Numbered from the stretch's first letter, positions 1 through 11,475 are shown. The stretch is 64,000 nucleotides of DNA from Hyaloscypha bicolor E (GCF_002865645.1 NW_020194555.1:1700288-1764287); one strand, 5' to 3'. Made by a program: numbers and translations. Notes: a model not told the origin generated them from the sequence alone.

Positions 1-779
1 GCGCTGTAGATAGCATGATCCGTGCAAAACTTGGCAAGGTATACAGTCGATACGCTTTTCCCACGTCGATAATCCACAGCAATATAATCGTCTCAATTCC
101 CCACCGCCTTTGTTTTGTGGAATTCTTCTCTTTCTACCAGCGGTGCGATCTGAATGATAATTTTCCTGTTCGTGGGTCTTGTGTTCGTGGACAAGTCTCG
201 GCCTACCATTGTCCCCCTTTTGGTATTCCTCTTCTCTTCTGCTTCTGTCGCTTTCGTACCTGTCGATCATGGGGTTGTCTAAGGTAGTGCTACAGCAATC
301 GTGGCTCTCGTGACAATTTGCATGGTAATATATTCCCCTTCTGTCATTTCTGACACTATGGGTGACTTGTCCTCGGATTCTCCTCCCGAGCTTTGCTCCG
401 GGTTACCATATTTATTGATTCTCGTTGTTATTTCGTCGTCGCTATCTTTTGTCGTGATTGGCCGTAGTTTGATTTTCTTAATGCGGTGTCCACATTCTCC
501 AATCATCACATCTTCTTCGTCCGAGCCGCTTTCCCTTTCTAGTTCTTTTGTCTGAGGCATTGTCCTCTGCTGATAGTGTTTCCGTTTTGTCTGTTCCTTG
601 CAACGTAGCACAGAGTTGCATAGGTCCGTTGTAGCCTCCTCTCCCTTGGGCGGCCCTGGGGAATTGGGTTGTTAACCTCTGAAATATTGCAATAACTGCG
701 TAGTGGTAAAGCGGTCATTTTCTGATGCGACTTCGAAGAGTCGGCCAATCACAATAGCCAATTGAAACTGCAGAATCAT
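1..779 (-). other. Unassigned minus-strand open frames at left edge
   Basis: On the minus strand an open frame runs from an ATG at 779 to a stop at 279, broken once by a TAA at 674-672. The predicted peptide is hydrophilic, rich in Glu, Lys, Asp and Thr, with no domain I recognise. A second frame continues to the window edge (about 260-1) and contains two CxxC-like cysteine pairs near its end. It lies directly downstream of the NLR-like pseudogene and may be its degraded 3' part, an unrelated gene, or a retroelement remnant. I cannot decide between these. Confidence 0.2.
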
Positions 780-2824
780 TGTGCCACTATGCTGTTCGCG
801 TGTCTCCGGTCGGCAGCGAAGAATGCGGCCTTACTTTCTTGATTCTATCGGAAAGGAGGTAGTCTTTAACAGAGAGGTGAGCAAGCCGAATGGCCCATGT
901 ATCCTCGGGATGACTGAAGTCGTATTCGGAGTTTGTTGGCGTTCTTTTGTACTTCGTCAAGACTGAATGTTGTACTTTGGTGACTAGAGTGGAACACAAG
1001 AGCAGGACGTCGAGTGAATCGAGGAGCTTTCTTTCTGGGTCGTCATGAGGATAATCTCCAACACCGACTGCGAGAACTTCAGCGGCTTCTTGGACGCTAA
1101 CTGGTCAGGCAGCAAATAAGAGCTACTGGAGGATTCGAAGTGCATTTTGGCGATGACTTTGATCGATTCGGAGCAAGATCTGGTCGTACGTTTCATCCGA
1201 TGTCCTTGGTAAGGTTTCGAGCTGTTTTTTTATTAAAAAAAACCATTGACTGTAAGGCACCGTTTCAATGTGTCAAGCTGGCAAACAGCTTGACGAAACC
1301 TGGGGAAAGAATTCAGATCGAGTATCAACAAGGGTTGACGCTACTCACATGTCACCTGCTCCTTGCCTCAAAGTATTTTGTATCAAATGCCGGATATTTG
1401 ATGGCCATTTTGCCAGACTGCGGTCCGTTTCACGCGTATGCGAAATATATAGGAATATGTCTCTATCAATGAGTGACTCGTCGATTGAGATGATCGCTGT
1501 CGTTAATGCGGCCAGCGTTTCTACAATTTCGGGAAGAAGACGACTCGTCACCATGATATGCAAATGGCCCACATGCCATTATTGCATAGCAATGAGGATT
1601 TCGAGCATTTCATTCAGATCAATGCATTCACCCAAAGCATCGACAGCCTAATAGACAGTGCTAATTTCAAGAAGCATTTCGGAAATGACAGCGAGTAGAT
1701 CAGCCATTCGTGACTAAAAAGCGCCACTTTCGTATTGTACAAACGTCTTCTCAGAGAATAAGGTGCGCTTACCATTTAAGCACTGAGTTGTGCAATGAGA
1801 GACCGAATCAAAGATTCCGATTTGCTGTTTTCACTGTCATTGAAATCGAAGTAGACATAGGAAAGTGCAGCACCTGGCAACTGTTGGGACCTCACTGACA
1901 AGTTGTCGATGATTTTAGAACTAACACATGAACGGCCGTGTTGCAGAAGCAGGGATCAAAATTCACTACAGTATGGTCTTTCTACATCCGGCTTTCGGAA
2001 AAGTTAGCAAGACATTAGGTGGGATGTGAGAAGTAAGGGAAGAGAGGCCGAAAAGACTCACGGATTCCATGAATCCACAGGAATGAGCTCGGAGACTGAG
2101 ACCATTCATTGAACTTGCTTCCATTCAGACACAATTGTCCCGTGACTGAATAGCACTTTTTCCTCGCAGTGGCATGACACGAAACAGAGTTTGGTGCCGC
2201 AAGCCATCTATATATCTTTTCTTGCTGAGTGCCTGGTTATGTGGAATCAGCTATAAAGCATTCAAGCCAGGACTGGGAACAGACTTGAAATACTTTCAGA
2301 GACTTGTTGAGACTGAGCTTCAATCCCTTCCTGTATTGCGGTGGTCGCTTTCCTAGTCCCACGATCAGCTTAGACTAAGGATACTTCAAAGCAGGCTACA
2401 TTTGATCCGCTGCAAGAGCAAGTTGAGTTGTAGTCTTGGTGCTGTTGAGATCTTGAAGTATCTTAATCATCTCTTGTTCTTTCAATGGCCGAAAAATTGC
2501 CACTCTTGCAGCCTTCCAGCCATCTTTCGGCCCCAACTTTTGGGCCAAGTTGTTCAAGCACACCTCGCGCCTTTCCAGAGGACCACCAGCCTCTGCAAGT
2601 TTTCCCAAGGCCGATCCCCGGGAAGTCTTTTCTTCTCCACCAGCTTCCAAAAGTAGAAAAATGGAATCAATCCCAGTACGTAGACTATTCAATTCGTTGA
2701 TGATACGACTGGCATCTTTTGCTGCGTTCTTCGAGCGGCTGCGATAATCGTATAAAGCATTGATGATGGCACCACTAATTTGCAATATAGCAATGGCGCT
2801 TGCCGTGAGGCTTAACGGGTCCGT
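780..2824 (-). pseudogene. NACHT-ankyrin (NLR-like) STAND protein pseudogene
   Basis: The frame starts with the N-terminal helical domain typical of fungal NACHT proteins (DPLSLTASAIAILQISGAII, minus strand from 2821). Intron-like gaps (for example 2399-2353) rejoin the frame. Next come WLAAPN, FLWIHGI and a P-loop reading HGIPGCRKTIL around 2000, then YVYFDFND, AVDALGECIDL, HLHIMVTSR, CQLDTLKRCL, LLDSLDVLLLCSTLVT and IRLAHLSVKDYLLSDRI near 870. This order matches fungal NLR-like STAND proteins, which act in non-self recognition. The gene is dead: nonsense codons lie at 1778-1776, 1650-1648, 1581-1579, 1125-1123 and 1107-1105, frameshifts lie near 1720 and 1235, and the expected MDPLS start reads ACG at 2824-2822. 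Most stops are explained by CAA to TAA, TGG to TAG or CGA to TGA, as in RIP or CpG decay. Ankyrin repeats are not recognisable. Boundaries are approximate. Confidence 0.72.
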
Positions 2825-4210
2825 GGTCAAATGCTTGTCAAGACTTGACAAAATTGTTTGCTTGAGCTTGGAACGATAGAAGGACGTGTGTGAGGCGGGA
2901 AGCCTTGCACCAGGAGGCCCAAGCGAGCTCAGCCCAATCACATGTGCCTCATTGCTGGTGCACTTGATCGAGTGTGCACACTTTGTTCACAATATTAAAA
3001 TGACAGTTCTGACAGAAGTGCTGACTCTACGAAGCAGATCATCCACAATCTCATTTTAAATTGATATTTTTTTTTAATTCTTCTTGGATGGAGCGGAAAG
3101 CTTTTGAGGGGCTCGGCTCAACCAGATAGCCTAACCACAATGTACCTCCTCCTTGCTTTCTATCTTACCTGGTATTGTCATTCAAGGTAGGGAAGGTTAT
3201 GGATTTCCTCTTTTCAAGTAGAAAAATAAGTATATTTAAATTACCCGGCAAATTTTCTCATGTAGAGTTGGACTTTGGTCATTGAGCTTTGCCAACCGTC
3301 CACAACGAGGATTTCAGGGCCCGGACGGCCAAAGGATCCTCAAGTCCCAGGGTTTTCGCTTTGTTCGGTTCTTTCTAGGGCTTCGTTGTGGTGGAAACAA
3401 AACTGTAAGAGAGGCAAAAGTCAAACTATTGTTTGGTTCTTGAGAGGAAAGGGCTGATATTTCTGTTAGCCACAATATTCAAGTATTATTTGAATTTCTT
3501 TACATTCGAACCCTTGCTACTTTCGTAAAGAGAAATCTCAGTCAAGCTGCCTTGACAAAGAACTTATAAATAAGATCTAATAACCCACATCTATTGAACC
3601 CCAAGAACCAGGTTTTACGCCTAGATTGCCACAGGATATCGTACCCTAGACCAGGACAGCGGAGCTAAAAGTGGAACATCACATATTTTAAGTTGTATTT
3701 TCGCAACCACTTCAAATTATGTATACGGTAACAATCAAGGACCGTTGGGAGACAGAATTTATTTGTTACAGCATTCATAATCATGCAATTCATGGAATGC
3801 AGTAACTGGCATCGTAGGAAGTATGAATCGTGACACTCGCTTAAGGCCAAGTCCACGTTCTCATTGCCCCTTTCTGCCAAAGCCCTCTCGAATCCTTGAA
3901 ACTTCGAGATCCTCAGTAACATCTGTTGTCATGCTTTTCTCCCATCCACAAAAGAGATAAAAAACACTCAAGGAAGCCTTCGCACTTTTGTTGTTTATTT
4001 TCGGATAGAATTAACTTTTGAAGGAGACCCAGGAAACACCCCTGCGCTGAAAGCAACCGCTCAGAGCTCGTACTTTTTGATATAATGATACAGTTGGAGA
4101 GACATCTCTCTATATCCAATCGTACACACATATATAATACTGTACATTCTTGTAACATTCAAATAAGCCAGCGCTTGCCGGACCTTGGACATTTCCAGTC
4201 ATAACTTCAG
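2825..4210. other. Intergenic, nothing recognised
   Basis: About 1.4 kb with only short, non-conserved frames on either strand (longest about 85 codons at 3665-3922 minus). An open frame upstream of the NLR pseudogene's ACG codon continues to about 2985, but shows no domain. I see no RNA gene or repeat. Confidence 0.5.
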
Positions 4211-5866
4211 CTACTTCTCCTTCTCTGCCACATCAGAAACCGAAATTTCAGTCTCCCCACCCTCCCCAGACTTAGGCTCAACCCACGGCCCAATTCCCTC
4301 CCCCTTAAAGATCTTCTTCCCACCCACTCCCAAACCCCTAATCCTCGCCCTCTTTCCCCCCATCCACCGACAAATAGTCTTCTTCCCCCCAAGCAACGTC
4401 CGATCCATCTGACGTGTCGCCCTGGTCGCCTCTCTCGAATTCGCAAACGAGACAAACGCATACCCTCTCCTCTTCCCATCAGCAGCAACTGCAATATGCA
4501 CCTTCAGCTTCTCGCTCTTTCCTTTAAAAAGCTCGAGTAAATCCTCCGCTGTAACATCATCGGAGAGTTGTTCGACCTTGACTAAACGCCTGGGATCATT
4601 TATCCCCGCCAATTCTCGGTCTTTCTCTTCCAACGCCTCTTCCATCTCCCTCCATCTGTGTTCGTCTTCTTCCTCTTCGGGCTCCATATCATCCATCTCT
4701 AGCTGGTTATATATATGTTTGCTCGTCTCGGATATTGTACCGGTAGGCTGCCACCTGCGAGATCCCTCCATACGGTGTTTCGGTCTAGGTTCAAATGCTA
4801 AGCAGGTTGCGATAGCATACTCCCCGTCATGACTGATGCTAATCTTCGCCTCTTTTCCTTCTTCCCAATTGCCTGATTCTGGCAGGATAACGGCTAGAGG
4901 GGGCTGAGAGCCTTCTAAGGGGTCGCTGCTGGGCGGTCGGTGGATGGCGATGGAGTGGTATGTGAGTTTGCGGTTATGGTGAGCTTTGATAGCTGCTTCT
5001 TTAGCGGCGAATCTGTTCACAAGAAAAATATCAGTCCTGTATCCTTATTTTGTAGGGGGGGAGAGAATCCAGTGTAGTACATACCGACCAGCCAGAAACT
5101 CCGCCGCTTTCCACAACCCTTCTGCAGCAGTCTCCAATTCCTTCTCATGGTCATCCAGTAACCTAATCATAATATCCGCATCATCCAGCCTCTTCTGCTT
5201 CTTCTGCGCGGGTGTCTCTTCCTCCTTCTTAACTTCCGATCCCTCTTTCTTGTCCACCACTTCTTTCCTTGCTTCCTCACTAGACGTCGCAGTCTCCTCC
5301 CCTCCAAAAACGACAGTAGACTCCTCACCCTCTTCTCCACCCATCCCAGCATGTTCCCTCGCCAGCACCGCCTCCTCCCCATCCACAAACTCCTTTTCAC
5401 CCTCCTCTAAATGCAATTTCCTCTCCGCTTCCTCCTCAGCCCTGATCTCCCTCTCAAGTTCCCTCCTCAACTCCTCCCGAATCGCAAACCGAATCTTCTT
5501 CCCCCCCTTCCCTCCCTTTCCCTTCCCCTTTCCACCCTCCGCCTCGTCCCCGTCCACCTCCCCCATAAAATACGCCCCCAACCCACCCGCCTGCGCCTTC
5601 AACTTATACCTCCGCTTATTCAACTCCCTAACCGTGAGCCCTAGTTCCCTCCTCTTCCACTCCAGCACACTCGACACCCGTCCCGCTAACCTCCATCTCT
5701 GAAGCGGCCCATCGCACCTCTCCAACCCCTCATGTCTTTCCCGTTCAATTAGCACTCTTCGCACGAAGCGGCGCCCGTTGCTGCCTTTGAGGATGCCGAA
5801 GATGCGGTCGATGGAGCAGATGTCTGTGCCAACGTTGAAGGGGAAAGGGAAGGGCCGGGGCATCAT
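4211..5866 (-). CDS. ppt2: Phosphopantetheinyl transferase (AcpS/Ppt2 type) fused to an RRM
   Basis: Two exons, 5866-5085 and 5012-4211, give 527 aa. The first in-frame ATG is at 5866. The N-terminus has the AcpS signature GTDICSIDRI (about residues 12-21, metal-binding Asp). The second signature, RFAAKEAAIKAH (about 261-272), is split by the intron, and ISISHDGEYAIA follows at about 317. Family members transfer 4'-phosphopantetheine from CoA to an acyl carrier protein serine; the single-domain fungal type serves the mitochondrial ACP. Two things are odd. A charged low-complexity segment of nearly 200 residues (Glu/Lys/Gly rich) separates the two halves of the active site. About 75 C-terminal residues (roughly 403-480) look like an RNA recognition motif with RNP1 RGYAFVSF and LSDDVTAEDLLELF. 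The RRM is in the same exon as the KEA signature, so the fusion is not an artefact of exon joining. Confidence 0.85.
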
Positions 5867-6349
5867 TATCGATTTCGTTTGCGTGGGTGCATTGTTCACA
5901 GGAAGAGGAGGAGAGGGAGGAAAGGGGACAAGGCTGATGCAACTTTTTTGGGGGGAGCTTGGGCCACTTCACGGGGGTTGTAGCACGCTAATAGAAGGGG
6001 GTTGCGGGGTAGTTAAGGCGCACTTCACTTCTCACTTCCCACGGTTCACGGTTCTTCGTTCTTTACATGGAAGCATGCATTCTCTAACGCCTTTTTTCGA
6101 CTTTTGTGATACGCACACCGAGAAACCCATGCACCAGCTGACTCCACTACCTCTGAAGCAAGGAGAAAAAGAACTCTGCCCCAAACCACAAACAGAGCGG
6201 AGTGGTATCGCCGTTTCAGAAATCATGAATCGAAGTCCATCACTGCAAGCAAATCATGTTCGCCACCAATGCAGCTCTCGTTCCATTACCCATTCGAGAA
6301 ATGCCAGCCAATCCATTTGAGCTCATCGCTGACTGGCCGTGTTTGCCCT
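5867..6349. other. Intergenic between DUF1774 gene 3' end and PPTase promoter
   Basis: Both neighbours are on the minus strand, so this 0.48 kb holds the 3' flank of the DUF1774 gene and the upstream region of the PPTase gene. Frames here (for example 5778-6320 plus) overlap the PPTase coding strand and look like shadows. No motif stands out. Confidence 0.4.
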
Positions 6350-7373
6350 CTACGCGTCATCCAACAGCGGAGCTCTCTCCTGGTCTGCTGGGACAACATT
6401 CTGCTCCCGTCTGAAAGAGAATTCCTTGCCGAAAACGCCTGGGAGCGCAATGCCAAGTGTGGCGATGAACAGGACTCCCATGATGACGAAAGCGAAGATC
6501 CACTGGAAGGCGATGGTCTTCGTCAAGAATTGGCCGACGCCGAGAGAAGCAGTCAGGATGCTGAGTTCGAAGCCCATGGTGTAATCCTGTGTCATGTGAG
6601 TAATTGAAAGCTGTACGGTCAAGGACAACAAACCTTGTAGACAGCGAGGAAGAACAGGCCATAAACAAGAATACCCCAGATGGCAATGTTGGCCAGGATA
6701 CGAGCTGCCAATGTCGCGTGGTGGTGATTGAAGACAATAGCACCATTCCAGTACAAAGCCACGAAGGTCCAGGCAAGAGGACCTGAGACAGCTCCGATGT
6801 GGATAAGTCGAGGATGTGTGTTGTGGCGGAAATAGAGGGCGGTTAAGTTGAAGAAATTGACGATCAAGATAACCTGAGCCCAAGCAAAGTGACCCCGAAC
6901 GAAGAGCATGACGAAGGCAAACTGCAAGAGGTTGTTGAAGATGAAGTGGCTTCCTACACCAGCGGCAGCTTGGACATGCTCACTCTTGTTCGAGAATAGA
7001 TGCCAGAGGTACGCGATCTGAAGCAGGAAGAGGGCGAGCCTGGAGGGAATCAGCACGCATTGAAGGATAGTTGGGAGCAATCTCCTACCAGTAGAGGGAG
7101 GCGATGAGGGCATTCAAAGCAAACGGGGTTGGGAAGGCCGCATTATGTCCCCAAATGGTGTTTCTCCAGTGCTTCCTGTCATCCATGGGCATGGCGAAGG
7201 TGTAGTATACACTGGACAGCACGGTGAGAAGCCATGTTATGACGGTAAGCACCTTGTACGTCCAAACCGCTTGGACGCTATGGGACTCGTGTCTCGCGAA
7301 GGGGTTTGCTTCGAATACGTTAGCTGTGCTATTCTCAGGTTCAGAGTGGTTTCTTACCGTCGGAGAGGGGCAT
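6350..7373 (-). CDS. DUF1774 family multi-pass membrane protein
   Basis: Four exons: 7373-7358, 7308-7089, 7039-6634 and 6586-6350, giving 292 aa. The first exon is only 16 nt (MPLSD plus one base). The product has several hydrophobic segments and the family's diagnostic blocks: WTYKVLTVITWLLTVL, ALNALIASLYW, FLLQIAYLWHLF, GSHFIFNNLLQFAFVMLFVR, NFFNLTALYFRH, SGPLAWTFVALYWNGA, DYTMGFELS and a terminal APLL. The DUF1774 family is fungal with no assigned biochemical activity; it is predicted to sit in a membrane. All intron ends are GT-AG and restore the frame. Assignment to the family is firm; function is unknown. Confidence 0.88.
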
Positions 7374-8575
7374 TCTGGAGTATGCGGACTTGAATCTCTG
7401 GTAAGAAGTTCCAGGTCAAGCCTTGCGGACGGGTTGTGGATCGTTGATGGTTTTCAAGGACCTGGATGGGAACGGAGAGAAACGAGGCTGGCGAGTCACA
7501 GGAGTTGAAAGCAATTCCTTTGTGTTTGTTGAAGAAGAAGAGAAGGGAAGAGAAGAGACGAGAGAAGAACGGAGAAAGTGAAAGTGGAAGTGGAAGTAGA
7601 AGAGAGAATCTCCTGCAGTGTCAGAGGAGAAACAGGCAATTCAAGGGCATGGCAGTTTCCCGATTCATCTGTGACGTACCCAATAGCAAGGCCACGAGCA
7701 AATCCGACCCAAATTCGACTGGCCACAACCCCGAATGCTCCCACCCGCAGGCCCCTCCAGCCATCCAGCTCTGACCCCGCGACACTTGCAAGATCCTATC
7801 AAATATTGAAATTTTCACACCTGCAACATGGGAGCACCGCACTTCCTGGACACACGCGTTTCGGGTGGCGCTGGTGCAGTTCAATTGGAAGCTGCGATGG
7901 AGGGGTTGGCTGCAAGTGGAAGTGCGGGGAAAGAGCCTGGTCAGATGCCCGCGCGGATCTTTGGACATTCCCATGGCCTGCATAAGAAGGCATTCTGTGA
8001 GTAATGGCGCGCGTTGCTGGTCGGGCGATACTTCGACTTCATCCACGGCTTTTGTTGATCGGATGAAACGAGTCTCTCGCTGCTTCCTGTGCTCCCAAGA
8101 CCCCTATTCTCGTGGGTAAGGGTCGCACGCCAGTCCATGAACTGAGAACAGGACTAGGCCGGCGTTCTCAAGTCTGCAGCTTAGACAGGTCCCAAGGAAC
8201 CGGGTATGGGTGTGGATCGACGAATTGTACTAAGCCGGAGGTACACACAGGCACACGAAGGGACGTCATACAATGCTGTGTCGAGAGAAGGAGCACATAA
8301 TTTGGAAGAATAAGACACTGGTTATCCACTTGCCATCTTCCAAGCTGCAAGTTGTACAGAGCTTCGGGGGAGGAAGTTTGGGGACCAGCAAAATTCGAGG
8401 ATTCCTCGACTGCATCACGTCATGCATCACTGAAACGCCTCTCCTCCCCAGCCACCTGTGCCACACATGGCCGAAGCCGAGCCGCGTGCTCCTGCTCGCA
8501 GCCTGCCCACTGTGGTTCATCACTGATACCGACATCCATACGCCTCTTACATTGTAATCAACCAACCAAGTCAAT
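7374..8575. other. Divergent promoter region (DUF1774 / aminopeptidase)
   Basis: About 1.2 kb between two divergently transcribed genes. It contains a purine-rich run (GAAGA repeats, 7526-7605) that would be 5' UTR or upstream of the DUF1774 gene. Overlapping open frames on both strands at 7578-8046 show no domain or codon bias and are taken as chance. No specific regulatory site could be assigned. Confidence 0.4.
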
Positions 8576-9839
8576 ATGAAGCTCTCCACCGTGTCCCTTC
8601 TTGCTCTGTCCGCCGCTGCAGTCAATGCCAGGTTCGTTGAGCAGCACGAGACCAACCAGGTCGTCCTCGCAGATGTCGAAGAGCAGTTGTATTTAATAGA
8701 GCTCGCGCCTGGAAAGACCCAATGGGTGACGGAAGAGGAGAAGTGGGAGCTGCGCAGGGCAAGCAAAGCTCAAGAGTGAGGATCTCCATATGCTGACAAT
8801 AACTCCTAGAATGGCCAGAACTTTATGGACATTACCGCCACCCAGCAACTTGGTCAGTTGATGTCAACACAGGCAAAGAAGGAGCCCAAGTTCCCAGCAA
8901 AGCCTACCCTCCAGAAAGACCTGGCGCCGATGATCAAAAACCTGTCGAAGGACAAGATGAAAGAGAATCTCGAAAAGTTCACCTCCTTCCACACGCGATA
9001 CTACAAGTCCGACTACGGCAAACAATCATCAGAGTGGCTGTTGAAGAAGGTCCAATCAATTATCGAGGACTCAGGTGCGGACAAATACGGGGTGCATGCT
9101 GAGCATTTCAAGCATCCTTGGGGCCAGAACTCCGTTATTGCTACAGTTCCAGGATTGGAAAATAGCACGGTGGTTGTGGGAGCACACCAGGACAGCATCA
9201 ACCTGTTCCTCCCCTCCATTTTCTCTGCGCCGGGCGCGGACGACGATGGTAGCGGAACAGTAACCATCCTCGAAGCCTTCAGGGTTCTGCTTTCATCGAA
9301 GGATGTTATCAAGGGCAAGGCCCAAAATACAGTCGAGTTCCACTGGTATTCCGCGGAGGAAGGTGGATTATTAGGTAGTCAAGCCATTTTCTCGGAATAC
9401 GAGAAGACTGGCCGGGATGTCAAAGCTATGCTACAGCAAGATATGACTGGTTACGTGCAGGGAACCTTGGATGCAGGCAAGGAAGAGAGCGTGGGAGTCA
9501 TCACCGATTTCGTGAACCCCGCTTTGACTGAATTTATCAAGGAAATTGTGACAGAGGTATGTCTTCCACCACTCACACTTTAATCCGTTACTAATTCCTC
9601 TTCAGTACTGTGAGATCCCGTACATTGAGACAAAATGTGGATATGCATGCTCTGATCACGCTTCGGCCTCAAAGGCGGGATATCCCTCTGCTTTTGTCAT
9701 CGAATCCGATTTTGCGGACTCGGATAAGAAGATCCACACTTCTGATGATACGATCAAGTATCTCAGCTTTGATCACATGCTTCAACATGCGAGATTGACT
9801 CTGGGTCTTGTATATGAGTTAGCCTTTGCTAAGTTGTGA
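8576..9839 (+). CDS. Secreted leucine aminopeptidase, M28 family (LAP1 type)
   Basis: Three exons, 8576-8758, 8810-9556 and 9606-9839, give 387 aa. A cleavable signal peptide is clear ([18 protein letters not shown]), followed by a propeptide. The co-catalytic two-zinc ligands of M28 peptidases are visible in order: His in VVGAHQDS, bridging Asp in GADDDGSG, the catalytic/binding Glu pair in WYSAEEGG, Asp in QQDMTGY and His in KIHTSDDT. Two Cys in [10 protein letters not shown] fit the family disulfide. The enzyme would remove N-terminal residues from peptides outside the cell. The first intron (8759-8809) must use a GC donor (AGG|GCAAGC) with a CTGAC branch and CTAG acceptor. The nearest GT donor gives the wrong frame, whereas the GC donor gives the expected continuous protein. 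Length is normal for the family. Confidence 0.93.
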
Positions 9840-10478
9840 GATATGTGTTGATGAGAGAAACGAATCGATGGGAACATATTGTAACACTTACTATAAGACA
9901 CCAGCTTCACAGTCGGCGTGAGGGTTGACAGCTACCATAGTCATGAGAATAGTGTATATGAGATTCAGAGCTTCAGCCAGACAATAAACAATATTTGCAA
10001 TTTAATACTTGATACGTCAGTAGCAACTCACATGTTCCAGCCGGAGCTAGTAGATTGCAAGCTTGTATGTCTTGAAATTCGATTGTGTAAGTGCTCTATT
10101 CTCAATGACTATGCATCTGAGATCCCACCAGTAAAGCATCTCATTCTTGAAAACTCATTTGCGGTGACTAACTTGGCTGTTCAAATTACCCCTCAGCCCG
10201 CAAGACAGTTCGAGTCACTCATGATGCCTGCACGATGTTTCGGGCGCTATTCCGATTGGCCCTCAACGCAAGCTCCAGCTCTATTCCGATTACGCATCGA
10301 CCTTATCGGAGCATGGGTCCCCATGAATCCCATCCATCCCCTTCAACACCTCAGCATCAATCCCCTCACTTCCATCTCTTCAGGCAAGAGATTCACTCTT
10401 TAATTCCCTTTTCCTCATCCCTTCCTTCTCTTTCAATCCAATTTCCCATCCCCATCCAAGAAGTTGAGCACCGCAATC
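9840..10478. other. Intergenic, 3' flank of aminopeptidase and R3H promoter
   Basis: About 0.64 kb. The last 100 bases before the R3H ATG are pyrimidine-rich (CCTTCCTTCTCTTTC type), common just upstream of fungal transcription starts. No gene or repeat seen; the frame at 9918-10403 lacks any recognisable domain. Confidence 0.4.
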
Positions 10479-11475
10479 ATGGCCATTTACTCCAATGTCC
10501 CGCCTCCCTCCCAACAACCCGCGCAAGCAACAGTAGAAATCGAGGCCTGGACCGCCACGGCCCTACAAGCCCTCAAAATCTCCCCCTCCGTGCATGGCAC
10601 CGGCGCAACTCTCTCCATCCCCCTCGACTCTGACGAGACCCGCAAGGCTACCTTTTATAAACCGCGCAAAGAGCCTCTGAAGCGCGATAGCCAGAAGCGA
10701 CGCGAGGCGCTGCTGAAAGGCAAAGAGGGAAGTCGGCGACGACAGAGATGGGAGAATGGTGAGTTGTGTCTTACGCGGGATAGGAATTGCAGGCTGGCTA
10801 ATGAAGTCTTGGCAAGATCGTCTCCTCCACGTCCCAAACGCACAACCTCCCCTCCCCTCAGACTGGGAAGTGCACCCCACGTACCCGGTCCACACCGTCC
10901 CCTATTACCTCGCCCCTCTCTGGGACGCAGGGGTCCGTCATCGCGCGGAGGAGATCGCTGAAGAGAAGAAGCGTCTCACTTCCAAGCGCTCCGGCGTCGA
11001 GGAGCAGAAAGGCCGTGTCCCGCAAGAACTGAGGCAGAAGTTGAAGAAGAGTAAGGGTGCTAAATCTCTGCTTCAGGAGCTGGAAGAGGAGGTGAGGGCT
11101 TTTGTCAAGGAGTTTGAGAGGAGGGAACAGGAGAAGGACGGTAGGGGTGAGGAGGTAGAGATGGATAGTGAAGATGAAGAGATCGTTTTCGTAGGCAGGA
11201 ACGGCGTGATGAGTGATGAACAAAGGAAGACTGTGGAAGAGGAGCTTGAGCGCGAGAAGATGATCTTCGATGCGTTGGAGGGGGACAAGGGGGCTAGTTT
11301 TGGGCGGTGGCTGGTGCATAGTATTGCGGCCTATTATGGGTTGAGTTCCAGGAGCGTGACGGTGGGGAATCCGAGGAGGAGGGAGGCGTATGTAGGGATC
11401 CGGGAGATGAATGCTGGGAGACGGCTTTCTGATGTGAGTGGTGAGTTACCGAGGCCGCTGTGGGGGATGATTTGA
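10479..11475 (+). CDS. R3H-domain protein with R3H-associated N-terminal domain
   Basis: Two exons, 10479-10758 and 10817-11475, give 312 aa. ATG at 10479 is used because the frame upstream has no other ATG. The N-terminal half (about residues 20-150) matches the fungal R3H-associated region, with ATFYKPRKEPLKRDSQKRRE and the proline-rich HPTYPVHTVPYYLAPLWD. A charged helical stretch with an acidic patch (SEDEEIVFVGR) follows. The C-terminal part, FGRWLVHSIAAYYGLSSRSV plus RREAYVGI, is an R3H-like single-stranded nucleic-acid-binding module. Its role is unknown; RNA or ssDNA binding is inferred from the family. Confidence 0.85.

Noticed and set aside
3495..3520. GGTTCGAATG-like sequence (minus strand), a possible tRNA B-box
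   Set aside because: No matching A-box or cloverleaf could be drawn around it; no tRNA gene was found in the window.
5045..5899. Longer N-terminus for the PPTase starting at 5899
   Set aside because: That codon is GTG; the first in-frame ATG is at 5866, immediately before the conserved GTDI block.
7578..8046. Overlapping frames upstream of the aminopeptidase
   Set aside because: Open on both strands with no recognisable protein; treated as promoter DNA.
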